Assembly (NCBI RefSeq): GCF_902498805.1
Contig: NZ_LR701595.1
Coordinates: 1-64,000, forward strand
Length of the DNA: 64,000 bases
Source: Imperialibacter sp. EC-SDR9
Lineage (GTDB): Bacteria; Bacteroidota; Bacteroidia; Cytophagales; Cyclobacteriaceae
Reading direction: 5' to 3'
Positions within the stretch are counted from its first letter, which is position 1, and each line of letters begins with the position of its first letter. A program made the translations under genes and the position numbers. The notes beneath the pieces are model-generated. The model saw only the letters and a program-made list of their open reading frames with translations, was not told the origin of the DNA and made no database searches. Below, piece by piece: positions 24,623 through 33,864 of the stretch.

Positions 24623-25423
24623 TTACTCGCAGGCTACGTCGTTCAATGTTGTATCCCAGCAGTGGTACAAGTTATCCTCAAAAAAGACTTGGCTTTTGAT
24701 TTTTCCATTGCTGTTCTCGGCACTCCAGAGCACCTCTATTGTATTTTCGGTATTGGTGTCTATGATAGTGACGTTCCTGTCAAGCTCGGCGCCGGCATCA
24801 ACCATATAGCTAATCGAACTTCCGAAACTGTCGCCCGGCTTTTCAACTGTGAAGGTAACATCTGCAATTCCATCAACTTCCGATTTGGACCACTCAGATG
24901 ACAGCCATGGATTTGGCTTGTCAGGCCCTTCATAGAGTGTCCAGGTGCCGGCATTGGCCATGAAATTGGACTCCCCCGTAAACCACACGAAGTCGGAAAA
25001 GCCACCTGCTTTCGAAATATAGCCTGTCCAGGTAACATCACTGCCATCCACATCAGCAGTAAGTTTTACGGAGTAAGAGCCACTGTTGGGAACAGATGTA
25101 TCATAAGTCCAAACCCATAATTTAGTTTCTGTATCAAATGTAGCCTCTTGATTCACCGCTAGTTTAAACGCAGTAACAGGAACAACCAACGCCCCGGAAA
25201 GGATGCCAGAATACACTCCAACACTTGTAGCAGCATATACCCAATTCCTGACAACCATTTGCCTGCCACCTCCATCGCCGTCACTGCCGATAAAATGATC
25301 AAAATTGGGAGCCATGCTCGTACCGGGAGGCATTGCCGGAGCAGTGCCCGGGTCTACTTCTTCATCTTTGTTACATGACACAAAAAGAATTGAAAATGAC
25401 AATAGAAATGCTAGTTTTCTCAT
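24623..25423 (-). CDS. Secreted lipoprotein of unknown function
   Basis: A ~266-aa lipoprotein. An upstream in-frame ATG at 25462 exists, but the start at 25423 is chosen because it places a proper lipoprotein leader at the N-terminus (MRKLAFLLSFSILFVSCNK, lipobox VSC). The mature part is beta-rich (WVYAATSVGVYSGILSG, SYSVKLTADVDGSDVTWTG) and contains FTGESNFMANAGTWTLYE, suggesting a two-domain beta-sandwich. No family recognised. It is monocistronic and followed by a terminator hairpin. Confidence 0.7.
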   Translation of the reverse strand: MRKLAFLLSFSILFVSCNKDEEVDPGTAPAMPPGTSMAPNFDHFIGSDGDGGGRQMVVRNWVYAATSVGVYSGILSGALVVPVTAFKLAVNQEATFDTETKLWVWTYDTSVPNSGSYSVKLTADVDGSDVTWTGYISKAGGFSDFVWFTGESNFMANAGTWTLYEGPDKPNPWLSSEWSKSEVDGIADVTFTVEKPGDSFGSSISYMVDAGAELDRNVTIIDTNTENTIEVLWSAENSNGKIKSQVFFEDNLYHCWDTTLNDVACE

Positions 25424-25578
25424 GTTGAAATTTATTGGTACAACTACTGAATTAACGATCACAAAAGCTATAAATTGTATAAAAAGAATATTAAATGTAA
25501 TATTTTAAATAAAACCAAGCGCAACTGCTTTGAAAGTGCCTTTACTATCGGAATGACAAAATAGGGCAGCTACTCTTG

Positions 25579-27081
25579 CTATTTTTGCATAAATACTCTG
25601 ATGTCTTTCACTAACAAATCAAAATCAGGTTGGTGGTTGTACATCATGTGCCCGCCCTCGTAATATTTCAATTGCACCATTTCTTTAGGAATTCCATTGC
25701 GGGCAAAGGTGTATTCAGCATCAAAAAAGGGTGTGATCAGGTCATAATATCCGCAAGCCACCAATACCTTAAGATCCTTGTTGCGTCGCATGCTCTCAGC
25801 CAGTTTTCTGGCTACATTCACATAAATCGGCTCCCAGTATTCACCTTCCGGCGCATCTCGCCATCTCCAGTTAGCTCCAACTTCTTCGCTGGAGGTGATA
25901 TAGGGCCTGTCCATTTCAATATTTAGCTCTGAGGCAAAATAGTGATTGAGGGCTGCCGTATAAGCTGCATCCATTTGGTAGTCGGAAGCATCGCCTAGCG
26001 TTGGATATTCCGCCACATCGTCTGCCTCATCGCCTTTGAACCTTCCATCGAGTCTGCCGATGGCGAGTCCTTCCTGCTCCATCAGTTTTTTCTGGAACCG
26101 TGGAACAAGTACTCGCAGGTCTGATTTTAAGACGTAGTCTTTTGATAGCCCGGTAAAATAGGAAATTTTTTCAGCGATTTGATTTTGTGCATCTGCACTA
26201 AGCATGCTCCCTTTGAGCAATGCCGGCGCATACTCATCCGTCGTGAATACCCGACACTCCTGCACAAAGGCCTCTAAAGTTTTGTTTTGTCCGGCTTTCT
26301 TGTGGTACCACGCAGTGGCAGCCATACTTGGCAGGTAGGTAAGGTAGGAGATCACGTTGTCGTGAATGGAGGTGGAGCCCTGATAATCGACTGCCTGAGA
26401 AATCAGGACAAGTCCGTTCATTGAAACACTTTGTCCGCTTCCTTCCAGCACATTGGTCACCGCCGCAGCCCGTGTGGTCCCGAAGCTTTCGCCAAAAATG
26501 TATTTCGGAGAATTCCACCTTTTGTTTTCAGTGATCCAAAGTCTGATAAATTGCGCAACCGAGTTGGCGTCTTCGTTTAGTCCCCAGAAATCCTTTCCAG
26601 ATCCTTTGCCAACTGGAACGCTGAAGCCCGTACCTATGGGGTCTACAAAAACCAGGTCCGTAACGTCGAGCAGGCACTGTTGATTGTTCACGATAGGATA
26701 GGGGGCGCCGCCGTCGTCTGTGTCCGCATTGCTTGCGATTTTTACAATTCGAGGTCCCAGAAAGCCCATGTGTAACCAAACAGAAGCTGAGCCAGGGCCG
26801 CCGTTGAAAATGAAAGTGACAGGCCGCTTGCTATAATCAGTGACTCCTTCCTGCAAATAGGAGACCGACCACAGCGCTCCGATAGGTTCGTTTTTATCAT
26901 TTTTCAGGTGTGTTTCCTTCCCGACAGCTTTGTACCGCACGGCCTTTCCATTGAAGGTGCCCTGGTGTTGTGTGATAAATGATTTCGGCGCAGGTATCTC
27001 TTTTACTGTCGAGTCAGCCTTTTGTGCATTGGATAAATGAACAAGGCCAAGCAAAGTGAAAGCGCATAGAATGGTTTTCAT
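25579..27081 (-). CDS. Serine carboxypeptidase, peptidase family S10, secreted
   Basis: Predicted periplasmic or secreted S10 carboxypeptidase with a signal peptide (MKTILCAFTLLGLVHLSNAQ); the ATG at 27081 is preferred over 27129 for this reason. The family motifs are seen: FNGGPGSASVWLHMGFLGPR (oxyanion region), FGESFGTTRAAAV (nucleophile Ser in GESFG), ACGYYDLITPF (Asp) and YEGGHMMY (His). At ~500 aa it is normal for bacterial S10 members. Such enzymes remove C-terminal residues from peptides and fit a scavenging role. Single gene. Confidence 0.92.
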   Translation of the reverse strand: MKTILCAFTLLGLVHLSNAQKADSTVKEIPAPKSFITQHQGTFNGKAVRYKAVGKETHLKNDKNEPIGALWSVSYLQEGVTDYSKRPVTFIFNGGPGSASVWLHMGFLGPRIVKIASNADTDDGGAPYPIVNNQQCLLDVTDLVFVDPIGTGFSVPVGKGSGKDFWGLNEDANSVAQFIRLWITENKRWNSPKYIFGESFGTTRAAAVTNVLEGSGQSVSMNGLVLISQAVDYQGSTSIHDNVISYLTYLPSMAATAWYHKKAGQNKTLEAFVQECRVFTTDEYAPALLKGSMLSADAQNQIAEKISYFTGLSKDYVLKSDLRVLVPRFQKKLMEQEGLAIGRLDGRFKGDEADDVAEYPTLGDASDYQMDAAYTAALNHYFASELNIEMDRPYITSSEEVGANWRWRDAPEGEYWEPIYVNVARKLAESMRRNKDLKVLVACGYYDLITPFFDAEYTFARNGIPKEMVQLKYYEGGHMMYNHQPDFDLLVKDIRVFMQK

Positions 27082-27279
27082 TAAGGTCATCAATTTGAGT
27101 TGAATGTTTTGTGCCCACAATTTGATCAAACTTTTTTATTACAACAGAACAATGGGGGGCGAAAAATTTGTTGTGATGTGAGCAATGTCACGCAATGTGT
27201 CGGACGGTATTTTTATACTTGCCAAAACCTTTCATATTTGTTGGTTATAGCGATTTTAATTAAACAAACCCTATTTTAG

Positions 27280-28170
27280 ATGTTTTCATACGATGCCAGG
27301 GTGCTTAGTGCAGTGTTGTCAGCCATTGTTGAGTCCTCTGTGTCTGACGATGCCTGGCGATGGCTTCAAGAAAAAGCGGCTGATATCTCTTCTTCTGAAA
27401 CGGGATCAGCATTAAATGTGGCTTTCGCTGCTATTCCCAGAAAGGTTGGCAAGAATCATTTGAGCCTTAGCGAAGGTGCTGTGACTAACATCCAACAAAT
27501 CAGACATGGTTTTCAAATAACCAATTGGTCAATTGACCGCTTGTGTCGGGTGTGGGTGCTGATTCAGGTGCCGGCTTCAAGCAAGACCAATTACACAGTC
27601 AGGATTCAAAACCTGTTTCTGGCGGCGGAAATGAATGAGCTGGTGGCGTTGTATTCTGCACTGCCTGTGTTAGCTTATCCCGAAGTGTGGAAAGCCCAGT
27701 GTGCCGAAGGGATACGAAGCAATATAGGTGATGTGCTGGAGGCAATTATGTGCAATAACCCGTATCCCTCGGAGCAACTCGATGAAGCTGCCTGGAATCA
27801 ACTGGTGCTGAAGGCAATATTTACAGAAAAACCGTTGCATTCGATTATTGGGTTGGACGACAGGGCAAATCTGGAGCTGGCCAACACGCTCTCCGATTTT
27901 GCGCATGAAAGATGGGCGGCGCACCGGGCAGTACCTCCCATGTTGTGGAGATGTGTCGGGCCTTTCATCAATGAAAAAACCATAGGCGATATGGAGCGCC
28001 TGGTGCTGTCTGTCGATAGCACAGAAAGAGAAGCTGCGGCTCTTGCCTGTAGTGCGAGCCAATTTCCTGCTGCCACTGAACTCCTGGATAGGAACAAGCA
28101 GCTGAATACATTGGTTAAATCGGGTGACATTTCCTGGGAAAGTATAGCAAAGAAAACAGAGCTGGTTTAG
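27280..28170 (+). CDS. eboA: EboA domain protein
   Basis: A 296-aa cytoplasmic, largely helical protein with no signal peptide and no enzymatic motif that I can name. It is assigned as EboA from its place as first gene of a complete ebo gene order and from its size and composition; residues such as PRKVGKNHLSLS and ERPL-free, Trp-rich segments (TNWSIDRLCRVWVLI) fit that family as far as I recall. Its molecular role is unknown. The next gene begins 23 bp after the stop. The gap upstream (27130-27279) should contain the operon promoter; a TATACTTG element at 27214-27221 is a 7-of-8 match to the Bacteroidota -7 box TAnnTTTG. Confidence 0.82.
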   Translation: MFSYDARVLSAVLSAIVESSVSDDAWRWLQEKAADISSSETGSALNVAFAAIPRKVGKNHLSLSEGAVTNIQQIRHGFQITNWSIDRLCRVWVLIQVPASSKTNYTVRIQNLFLAAEMNELVALYSALPVLAYPEVWKAQCAEGIRSNIGDVLEAIMCNNPYPSEQLDEAAWNQLVLKAIFTEKPLHSIIGLDDRANLELANTLSDFAHERWAAHRAVPPMLWRCVGPFINEKTIGDMERLVLSVDSTEREAAALACSASQFPAATELLDRNKQLNTLVKSGDISWESIAKKTELV

Positions 28171-28193
28171 CTCAGAATAAAAACAGAACGATT

Positions 28194-29180
28194 ATGTGTT
28201 GTAGTGATAATTTTACTGAGGCGGATTTACAAAAAAGGGACGCCAACCCTGTTTATCTCGATAGTGTAAAGGGCATGCAGTTTTTCGACCCCCATGTGCA
28301 CATGACATCCCGCACGACGGACGACTACCAGGCCATGGCGGACGCCGGTGTGGTGGCCCTTATCGAGCCTGCCTTCTGGCTCGGGCAGCCCCGAACGGGC
28401 ATTGCGACTTTCCGTGACTACTATGCCAGCCTGATCGGTTGGGAACGGTTCAGGTCGTCGCAGTTTGGTATCAAGCACTACTGCACGATAGGGCTGAACA
28501 GCCGGGAAGCGAACAACGAAGCTTTGGCTGAGCAGGTGATGGAAATCCTGCCACTGTTTATTTACAAAGAAGGCGTAGTGGGTGTTGGTGAAATAGGTTT
28601 CGACGACCAGACACCGGCAGAAGAGAAATACTACCGGGCGCAGCTTGACCTCGCCAAAGAAGCAGGGCTGCCTGTGCAAATTCATACACCTCACCGGGAC
28701 AAAAAACGAGGCACCCAACGCAGTATGGACATCGCCCTGGAGCAGGGCCTTGACCCGAAGATGGTGGTTGTTGACCACAATAATGAAGAGACTGTAAAGG
28801 AAGTATTGGATCGTGGCTTTTGGGCAGCTTTCACCATTTATCCTTTTACCAAAATGGGTAACGAGCGGATGGTCGAAGTGGTGAAACAGTACGGACCCGA
28901 CAGAATAATGATCAACTCCGCTGCCGACTGGGGCATCAGCGATCCGCTGGCCGTGCCGAAAACAGCGGCTTTGATGAAACAGCATGGTATCAGCGATGAA
29001 GTCATTCGTTTGGTTACCTACCAAAATGCCATCACGGCGTTTGGTCAGAGTGGGCAAATCGACGAGGCGGACTTTGCCTCGGTGAAAGACATTGATCAAA
29101 GCCAAAAATTCGAAGGCAATACGGTTTTGCGTGGCGGCCAGCAACCACGCATGGATAAGAACTCCCTGATCATCAAATAA
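28194..29180 (+). CDS. eboB: EboB, TatD-family metal-dependent hydrolase
   Basis: A 328-aa amidohydrolase-superfamily barrel. Metal-binding positions: HVH in FFDPHVHMTS near residue 33, Glu in GVGEIGFDD, His in PVQIHTPHR, His in VVVDHNNEE, and Asp in NSAADWGISD. This is the TatD-like member of ebo clusters. The N-terminal ~28 residues before the barrel contain CC (Cys2-Cys3); an alternative start at the Met before QFFDPH is possible. The next gene starts 1 bp after the stop. Confidence 0.88.
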   Translation: MCCSDNFTEADLQKRDANPVYLDSVKGMQFFDPHVHMTSRTTDDYQAMADAGVVALIEPAFWLGQPRTGIATFRDYYASLIGWERFRSSQFGIKHYCTIGLNSREANNEALAEQVMEILPLFIYKEGVVGVGEIGFDDQTPAEEKYYRAQLDLAKEAGLPVQIHTPHRDKKRGTQRSMDIALEQGLDPKMVVVDHNNEETVKEVLDRGFWAAFTIYPFTKMGNERMVEVVKQYGPDRIMINSAADWGISDPLAVPKTAALMKQHGISDEVIRLVTYQNAITAFGQSGQIDEADFASVKDIDQSQKFEGNTVLRGGQQPRMDKNSLIIK

Positions 29181-29181
29181 T

Positions 29182-30066
29182 TTGAAGCAAATCATCGGAC
29201 TCTTGCGCCTTACGAGGCCAGCCAATATTGTCACTGCGGTAGCCGACATTCTGGCTGGTGTGGCTATTTCTGGTTACCTGACCGCCTTCACCCACGGGGC
29301 AACGCCCATTATCTGGCTGAGCCTGGCCACCATGGGCTTATATGGTGGCGGCGTTGTGCTCAACGACGTGTTTGATGCGGAGCTTGACGCCGTCGAGCGG
29401 CCGGAACGACCGATTCCCAGTGGTGTGGTTTCCAGGTTTATGGCAGCAATGCTTGGGGCGGTCCTTTTGGGCATCGGTATCTTAGCCGCTGGCAAAGTGA
29501 GCTGGATGCCATCTGGATTGATCGCCGCAGCCATCGCCTTTTTTTCCGTCGTTTACGATAAATGGGGCAAGCATCAGCTTATTTTGGGGCCCGTCAACAT
29601 GGGACTCTGCAGAGGCCTGAACCTGATGCTTGGTATGAGCATTGTTTCTGGTATCCTTGAGATGTATTGGTGGCTGGGCATCGTGCCGGTGGTTTATATC
29701 GCTGCCATTACCATGATCAGCCGGGGCGAAGTGCATGGAGGCAGCAAATTGACCCTGTATAATGCGCTGGTGCTTTACGCCGTGGTAATTAGCGCTGTTT
29801 TATGGTTCTCGATAGAAAACAATACGTTTTATCTCACATTGCCCTTTGTTCTTGCATTTGGTGGAATGATTGCTTTTCCGCTATTCAAAGCGATATCCAA
29901 TCCTATTGGGAAGAATATAGGAAAGGCGGTCAAAGCAGGAGTCATTGCATTGATACTAATGAATGCTGCCTGGGCATCAGCTTTTGGCGTTACGTATTTT
30001 GCCCTGGGTATTGTACTTTTGTTGCCCTTGTCGTTATTGGTGGCGAAAGCCTTTGCTGTAACGTGA
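29182..30066 (+). CDS. eboC: EboC, UbiA-family prenyltransferase
   Basis: A 294-aa integral membrane prenyltransferase with about eight or nine helices. The first Asp-rich motif is NDVFDAELDAVERPERPIP, close to the canonical NDxxDxxxDxxxxRPxRPIPSG. The second is reduced to VVYDKWGKH near residue 130, without the usual second Asp of DxxxD, so the diphosphate-binding site may be altered. The start is TTG at 29182, one base after eboB, and no better ATG lies near. Substrates in ebo clusters are not known; in UbiA enzymes they are an aromatic or sugar acceptor plus a polyprenyl diphosphate. Confidence 0.9.
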   Translation: MKQIIGLLRLTRPANIVTAVADILAGVAISGYLTAFTHGATPIIWLSLATMGLYGGGVVLNDVFDAELDAVERPERPIPSGVVSRFMAAMLGAVLLGIGILAAGKVSWMPSGLIAAAIAFFSVVYDKWGKHQLILGPVNMGLCRGLNLMLGMSIVSGILEMYWWLGIVPVVYIAAITMISRGEVHGGSKLTLYNALVLYAVVISAVLWFSIENNTFYLTLPFVLAFGGMIAFPLFKAISNPIGKNIGKAVKAGVIALILMNAAWASAFGVTYFALGIVLLLPLSLLVAKAFAVT

Positions 30067-30115
30067 ATTTGTTTGTTTTAAATTTTCAGCCTGACATCAG
30101 GCAATTAGCATAGTT

Positions 30116-31285
30116 ATGGAGTTTTTACAACAGTCCTTCAGTGTGAAGTTTGACTACAAAGTGTATTTCACCACAAACCTTTTCGATAGGTCGAACGATA
30201 CACTTTCAAGTTTTCTGAAAGAAAGAATGGAAGAAGGTACCATCCAAAAGGTACTGTTTGTTTTGGATCAGGGAGTGGACGAAGCGCATCCCGGTCTAAA
30301 GCAAGGTATTCAAGACTATTTTGAGACTGTCGATAATATCCACCTCATTCTTGAGACACTAGTCGTGCCGGGTGGTGAAGAAGCTAAAATCGATGAAAGC
30401 CTCCTGTATCAGGTTATTGATTCGGTGAACGCCCACGGCATCGACCGGCATTCGTACCTGGTGGCTATTGGTGGTGGGGCTGTACTCGACATGGTGGGGT
30501 ATGCTGCTGCCATTTCACACAGGGGCGTACGGCATATCCGCATCCCTACTACCGTGCTTTCTCAAAACGATTCTGGGGTGGGTGTGAAAAATGGCGTCAA
30601 TTTCTATCGGAAAAAGAATTTCCTCGGCACATTTGCTCCGCCTGTTGCTGTATTCAATGACTATCATTTTCTGACTACTTTATCTGACCTCGACTGGAGA
30701 TCAGGCATGTCGGAAGCAGTGAAGGTGGCACTTATCAAAGATGCTTCCTTCTTTGACTGGATTGAGCACAACGCCACCATGCTGGCAGCCCGTGACATGG
30801 GTGCCATGAAATATTTAGTGAAACGGTGCGCCGCACTGCACCTCGACCATATTGCCGGCAAAGACCCTTTTGAAACAGGATCTTCCAGACCGCTTGACTT
30901 CGGTCACTGGAGTGCGCACAAACTGGAAGCGCTAGCGGATTTTTCTATCAGACACGGTGAGGCGGTGGCGATTGGTATTGCCCTCGACACGGTCTACTCA
31001 ATGCTTACCAACAGACTGTCGGAAGCCGATGCCAGGAGAATTCTAGTGGTGCTTCAAAATCTTGGTTTCCCATTGCAGCATCCACTACTTCAGTTTGAAG
31101 AAGGCAATAGCCCGCTACTCGATGGCCTGAATGAGTTCAGAGAGCACCTGGGTGGCAAACTCACCATTATGCTGTTGATAGCTATTGGGATAGGGGAAGA
31201 AGTGCATGAAATGAATGAGAAACTAATCCGTGAGTCCAGTGAATGGCTGGAAAGTTATGCTCACCAACAAACGATCAGGCTCTGA
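30116..31285 (+). CDS. eboD: EboD, 3-dehydroquinate synthase-like sugar-phosphate cyclase
   Basis: A 389-aa member of the sugar-phosphate cyclase family. The NAD loop VAIGGGAVLDMVG and the active-site segment IPTTVLSQNDSGVGVKNGVN are clear. Metal ligands are conserved: Glu in MSEAVKVAL, His in GHWSAHKLE, and His in IRHGEAVAIG. The segment that reads LNFGHT in 3-dehydroquinate synthase reads LDFGHW here, and GGKT reads GVKN, so this is probably not the shikimate enzyme but a cyclase of another sugar phosphate. Spacing is 49 bp from eboC and 2 bp to eboE. Confidence 0.9.
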   Translation: MEFLQQSFSVKFDYKVYFTTNLFDRSNDTLSSFLKERMEEGTIQKVLFVLDQGVDEAHPGLKQGIQDYFETVDNIHLILETLVVPGGEEAKIDESLLYQVIDSVNAHGIDRHSYLVAIGGGAVLDMVGYAAAISHRGVRHIRIPTTVLSQNDSGVGVKNGVNFYRKKNFLGTFAPPVAVFNDYHFLTTLSDLDWRSGMSEAVKVALIKDASFFDWIEHNATMLAARDMGAMKYLVKRCAALHLDHIAGKDPFETGSSRPLDFGHWSAHKLEALADFSIRHGEAVAIGIALDTVYSMLTNRLSEADARRILVVLQNLGFPLQHPLLQFEEGNSPLLDGLNEFREHLGGKLTIMLLIAIGIGEEVHEMNEKLIRESSEWLESYAHQQTIRL

Positions 31286-31287
31286 TT

Positions 31288-32502
31288 ATGAAAACAGACT
31301 TTGGCTACTTAACCTACTGCTCCAACATACATGCCGGCGAAAGCTGGGCAGATCATTTCGCTGCACTCAGGAAGTTCATTCCTTCGGTGAAAGAGAAATG
31401 CAGCCCAGACCAGCCTTTTGGGATTGGGCTACGATTATCTAACGAGGCATCGATCGACCTTGCTAAAGAGGGAGCCCTGCTTGAATTTAAAGACTGGCTG
31501 TCCACTTCTGGCTGTTATGTCTTCACGATGAATGGGTTTCCTTACGGTGGTTTTCATAACACCCGTGTGAAAGAGCAGGTACACGCTCCCGACTGGACTA
31601 CCACGGACAGGCTGAGCTACACGATCAGGATGTTCGACATTCTTTCACAACTGCTTCCTGAAGGGATGGAAGGAGGGATTTCTACCTCACCTTTGACGTA
31701 TCGCTACTGGCACAAGCCTAAAGACCTCGAGAATATTTTCGAAGCCACAACGCTGAAAATCATTGAGGTAGCCAAACACCTGAAAAGGCTACGTGACACG
31801 ACAGGTCAGCTACTCCATCTTGACATTGAGCCTGAGCCAGACGGCCTTTTGGAGTCTGGACCAGAGTTCATCGACTGGTATGAGGCATACCTGCTTCCGC
31901 TTGGCACATCTGAGCTACAAAAGGCATTTGGTATTTCAGCAGCAGAGGCCGAGGCGACCATCAAGCGCCATGTACAGCTTTGCTACGACGTGTGTCACTT
32001 TGCAGTCGGTTATGAAAATCATCAGGAAGTGGTCAACAAACTGAAATCCTCGGGCATCAAAACAGGCAAAATTCAGATTAGCGCTGCGCTAAAAGCACCT
32101 ATGGCGTCAGGAAAGGCGAGGAATCCAGTGATCGCTGCCTTCAAAGGATTCAACGAGTCAACCTACCTGCATCAGGTAGTGGCCCGAACCCAAAGCGATG
32201 GTTTTAAACGCTATCCGGATTTGCCAGAAGCCCTTGCTGATGCTGACAATCAGGACATAAAGGAATGGCGTTCTCATTTCCATGTCCCCTTATTTGTCGA
32301 AGACTACGGCGTATTGAAGTCGACACAAGAAGACATTGTGAAGGTGCTTGACCTTCAAAAGGCAAAACCATTCACCAATCATCTTGAAATTGAAACCTAC
32401 ACATGGGAGGTGCTCCCGGAAGGTTTGAAATTAGCTATTGATGAATCCATCGTGAGAGAGATGAACTGGGTTACTGATCAGCTAAATACCGAGTTCGACT
32501 AA
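31288..32502 (+). CDS. eboE: EboE, metabolite traffic protein, xylose isomerase-like TIM barrel
   Basis: A 404-aa TIM-barrel protein of the type annotated as metabolite traffic protein EboE. The ATG at 31288, 2 bp after the eboD stop, is chosen over an upstream in-frame ATG at 31243 that lies inside eboD, because the family begins TDFGYLTYCSNIHAGESW. Metal or substrate positions include His in the CSNIHAGE start, Glu in HLDIEPEPDGLLE, His/Asp in CYDVCHFAVGYE, and Glu in LFVEDYG and HLEIETYTWEVLP. No reaction has been shown. Confidence 0.9.
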   Translation: MKTDFGYLTYCSNIHAGESWADHFAALRKFIPSVKEKCSPDQPFGIGLRLSNEASIDLAKEGALLEFKDWLSTSGCYVFTMNGFPYGGFHNTRVKEQVHAPDWTTTDRLSYTIRMFDILSQLLPEGMEGGISTSPLTYRYWHKPKDLENIFEATTLKIIEVAKHLKRLRDTTGQLLHLDIEPEPDGLLESGPEFIDWYEAYLLPLGTSELQKAFGISAAEAEATIKRHVQLCYDVCHFAVGYENHQEVVNKLKSSGIKTGKIQISAALKAPMASGKARNPVIAAFKGFNESTYLHQVVARTQSDGFKRYPDLPEALADADNQDIKEWRSHFHVPLFVEDYGVLKSTQEDIVKVLDLQKAKPFTNHLEIETYTWEVLPEGLKLAIDESIVREMNWVTDQLNTEFD

Positions 32503-32509
32503 GTAGCAA

Positions 32510-33862
32510 ATGAAAAAAACCGTCGTTATTGATATTGTAGGGCTATCGGCACACCTGATAGGAGACCAAACACCATTTCTTCAAGAGTATTTAAAGGGAA
32601 GGCACGTTCAATCCATTGTGCCTATGCTGCCTGCGGTTACCACTTCTGTACAGTCGACCTATGTCACCGGCAAATGGCCGTCTGAAACGGGCATCGTTGG
32701 CAATGGCTGGTACGATCATCAGGATTCGGAAATAAAGTTCTGGAAGCAGTCGAATAAACTGGTAGCCGGAGAGAAAATATGGGAGAGGGCGAAGAAAGTT
32801 GATCCTTCGTTTACCTGCTCCAAAATGTTCTGGTGGTACAATATGTACTCCTCGGCCGACTTTTCTGCAACACCCAGGCCTCAATACCTGGCCGATGGGA
32901 GAAAAATGCCTGATTGCTATACGCAGCCGGCCGGCCTTAGGGATGAGTTGCAGAAGGAGTTGGGTCAATTCCCCTTGTTTCAGTTTTGGGGGCCTGGTGC
33001 TAACATCAAATCCACCCAATGGATAGCTGATGCTTCTGTTTTTACCGATCGCCGATACGACCCCACGTTGACGCTCATCTATTTGCCCCATCTCGACTAC
33101 TGCTTACAAAAATTCGGTCTCGATTTCGAGTTGATAGGAAAGGAGCTCACCGAAATTGACCAGGTGGTAAAAGGGCTGGTGGACTACTACACAAAAAAGA
33201 AGGCCAATATTATCTTGTTGTCAGAATACGGCATAAGCCCGGTGAGCAGACCTGTTCATTTCAACAGACTGCTGCGCAAAAAAGGGCTTCTTGGTATCCG
33301 GGAGGAAAGGGGGCTGGAGTTACTGGATGCTGGTGCTTCGAAAGCATTTGCCGTATCCGACCATCAAGTTGCACACATTTATGTCAACGATCCATTGGTA
33401 ATGGAAGAGGTAAAACGGCTGGCCGAAGCTACTCAGGGAGTGAGTTTGGTGTTGGACAAAGCCCAGCAAAAGAAACATCATATTAACCACGAAAGATCTG
33501 GTGATCTCGTGCTCATAGCCGACGAGCATAGTTGGTTCACTTACTATTTTTGGCTCGACGATGTCAAAGCACCTGACTACGCAAGGGCTGTAGACATCCA
33601 TAAGAAGCCTGGCTACGATCCCTTGGAGATGTTTATGAGCTCGAAGCTCAGGGCAGGATACAAACTGCTCCGCAAAAAGATGGGCTTTCGCTATGTGATG
33701 GACGTGATCCCTCTGGATGCCAATTTGATCAGGGGCTCCCATGGAAGCCCTTTCGTTGACAAGAAATACCATCCAATACTTGTAACTGACAAAAAAGTAA
33801 GCGATTCTTCAGTACCAGCCACATCTGTGCACGACATTATCTGGCAATCTCTTACAAACTGA
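32510..33862 (+). CDS. eboF: EboF, alkaline phosphatase/nucleotide pyrophosphatase superfamily
   Basis: A 450-aa phosphodiesterase/phosphatase-fold protein. The metal Asp lies in VVIDIVGLS and the nucleophile Thr in AVTTSVQSTYVTGKWP. Further ligands are Asp in LPHLDYCLQ, the SEYGISPV segment (Glu in place of the usual SDHG Asp-His) and His in GSHGSPF and DEHSWF. It is the last gene of the ebo operon, 7 bp after eboE and 2 bp short of the convergent acyl-CoA oxidase-like gene. The SEYG replacement suggests modified metal binding compared with nucleotide pyrophosphatases. Confidence 0.9.
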   Translation: MKKTVVIDIVGLSAHLIGDQTPFLQEYLKGRHVQSIVPMLPAVTTSVQSTYVTGKWPSETGIVGNGWYDHQDSEIKFWKQSNKLVAGEKIWERAKKVDPSFTCSKMFWWYNMYSSADFSATPRPQYLADGRKMPDCYTQPAGLRDELQKELGQFPLFQFWGPGANIKSTQWIADASVFTDRRYDPTLTLIYLPHLDYCLQKFGLDFELIGKELTEIDQVVKGLVDYYTKKKANIILLSEYGISPVSRPVHFNRLLRKKGLLGIREERGLELLDAGASKAFAVSDHQVAHIYVNDPLVMEEVKRLAEATQGVSLVLDKAQQKKHHINHERSGDLVLIADEHSWFTYYFWLDDVKAPDYARAVDIHKKPGYDPLEMFMSSKLRAGYKLLRKKMGFRYVMDVIPLDANLIRGSHGSPFVDKKYHPILVTDKKVSDSSVPATSVHDIIWQSLTN

Positions 33863-33864
33863 GT

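Noticed and set aside
28227-29249. A 340-codon open frame on the minus strand opposite eboB
   Set aside because: It is an antisense shadow of a clearly functional gene with TatD motifs; its predicted protein has no domain and a biased composition, and a neighbouring operon in frame on the other strand explains it.
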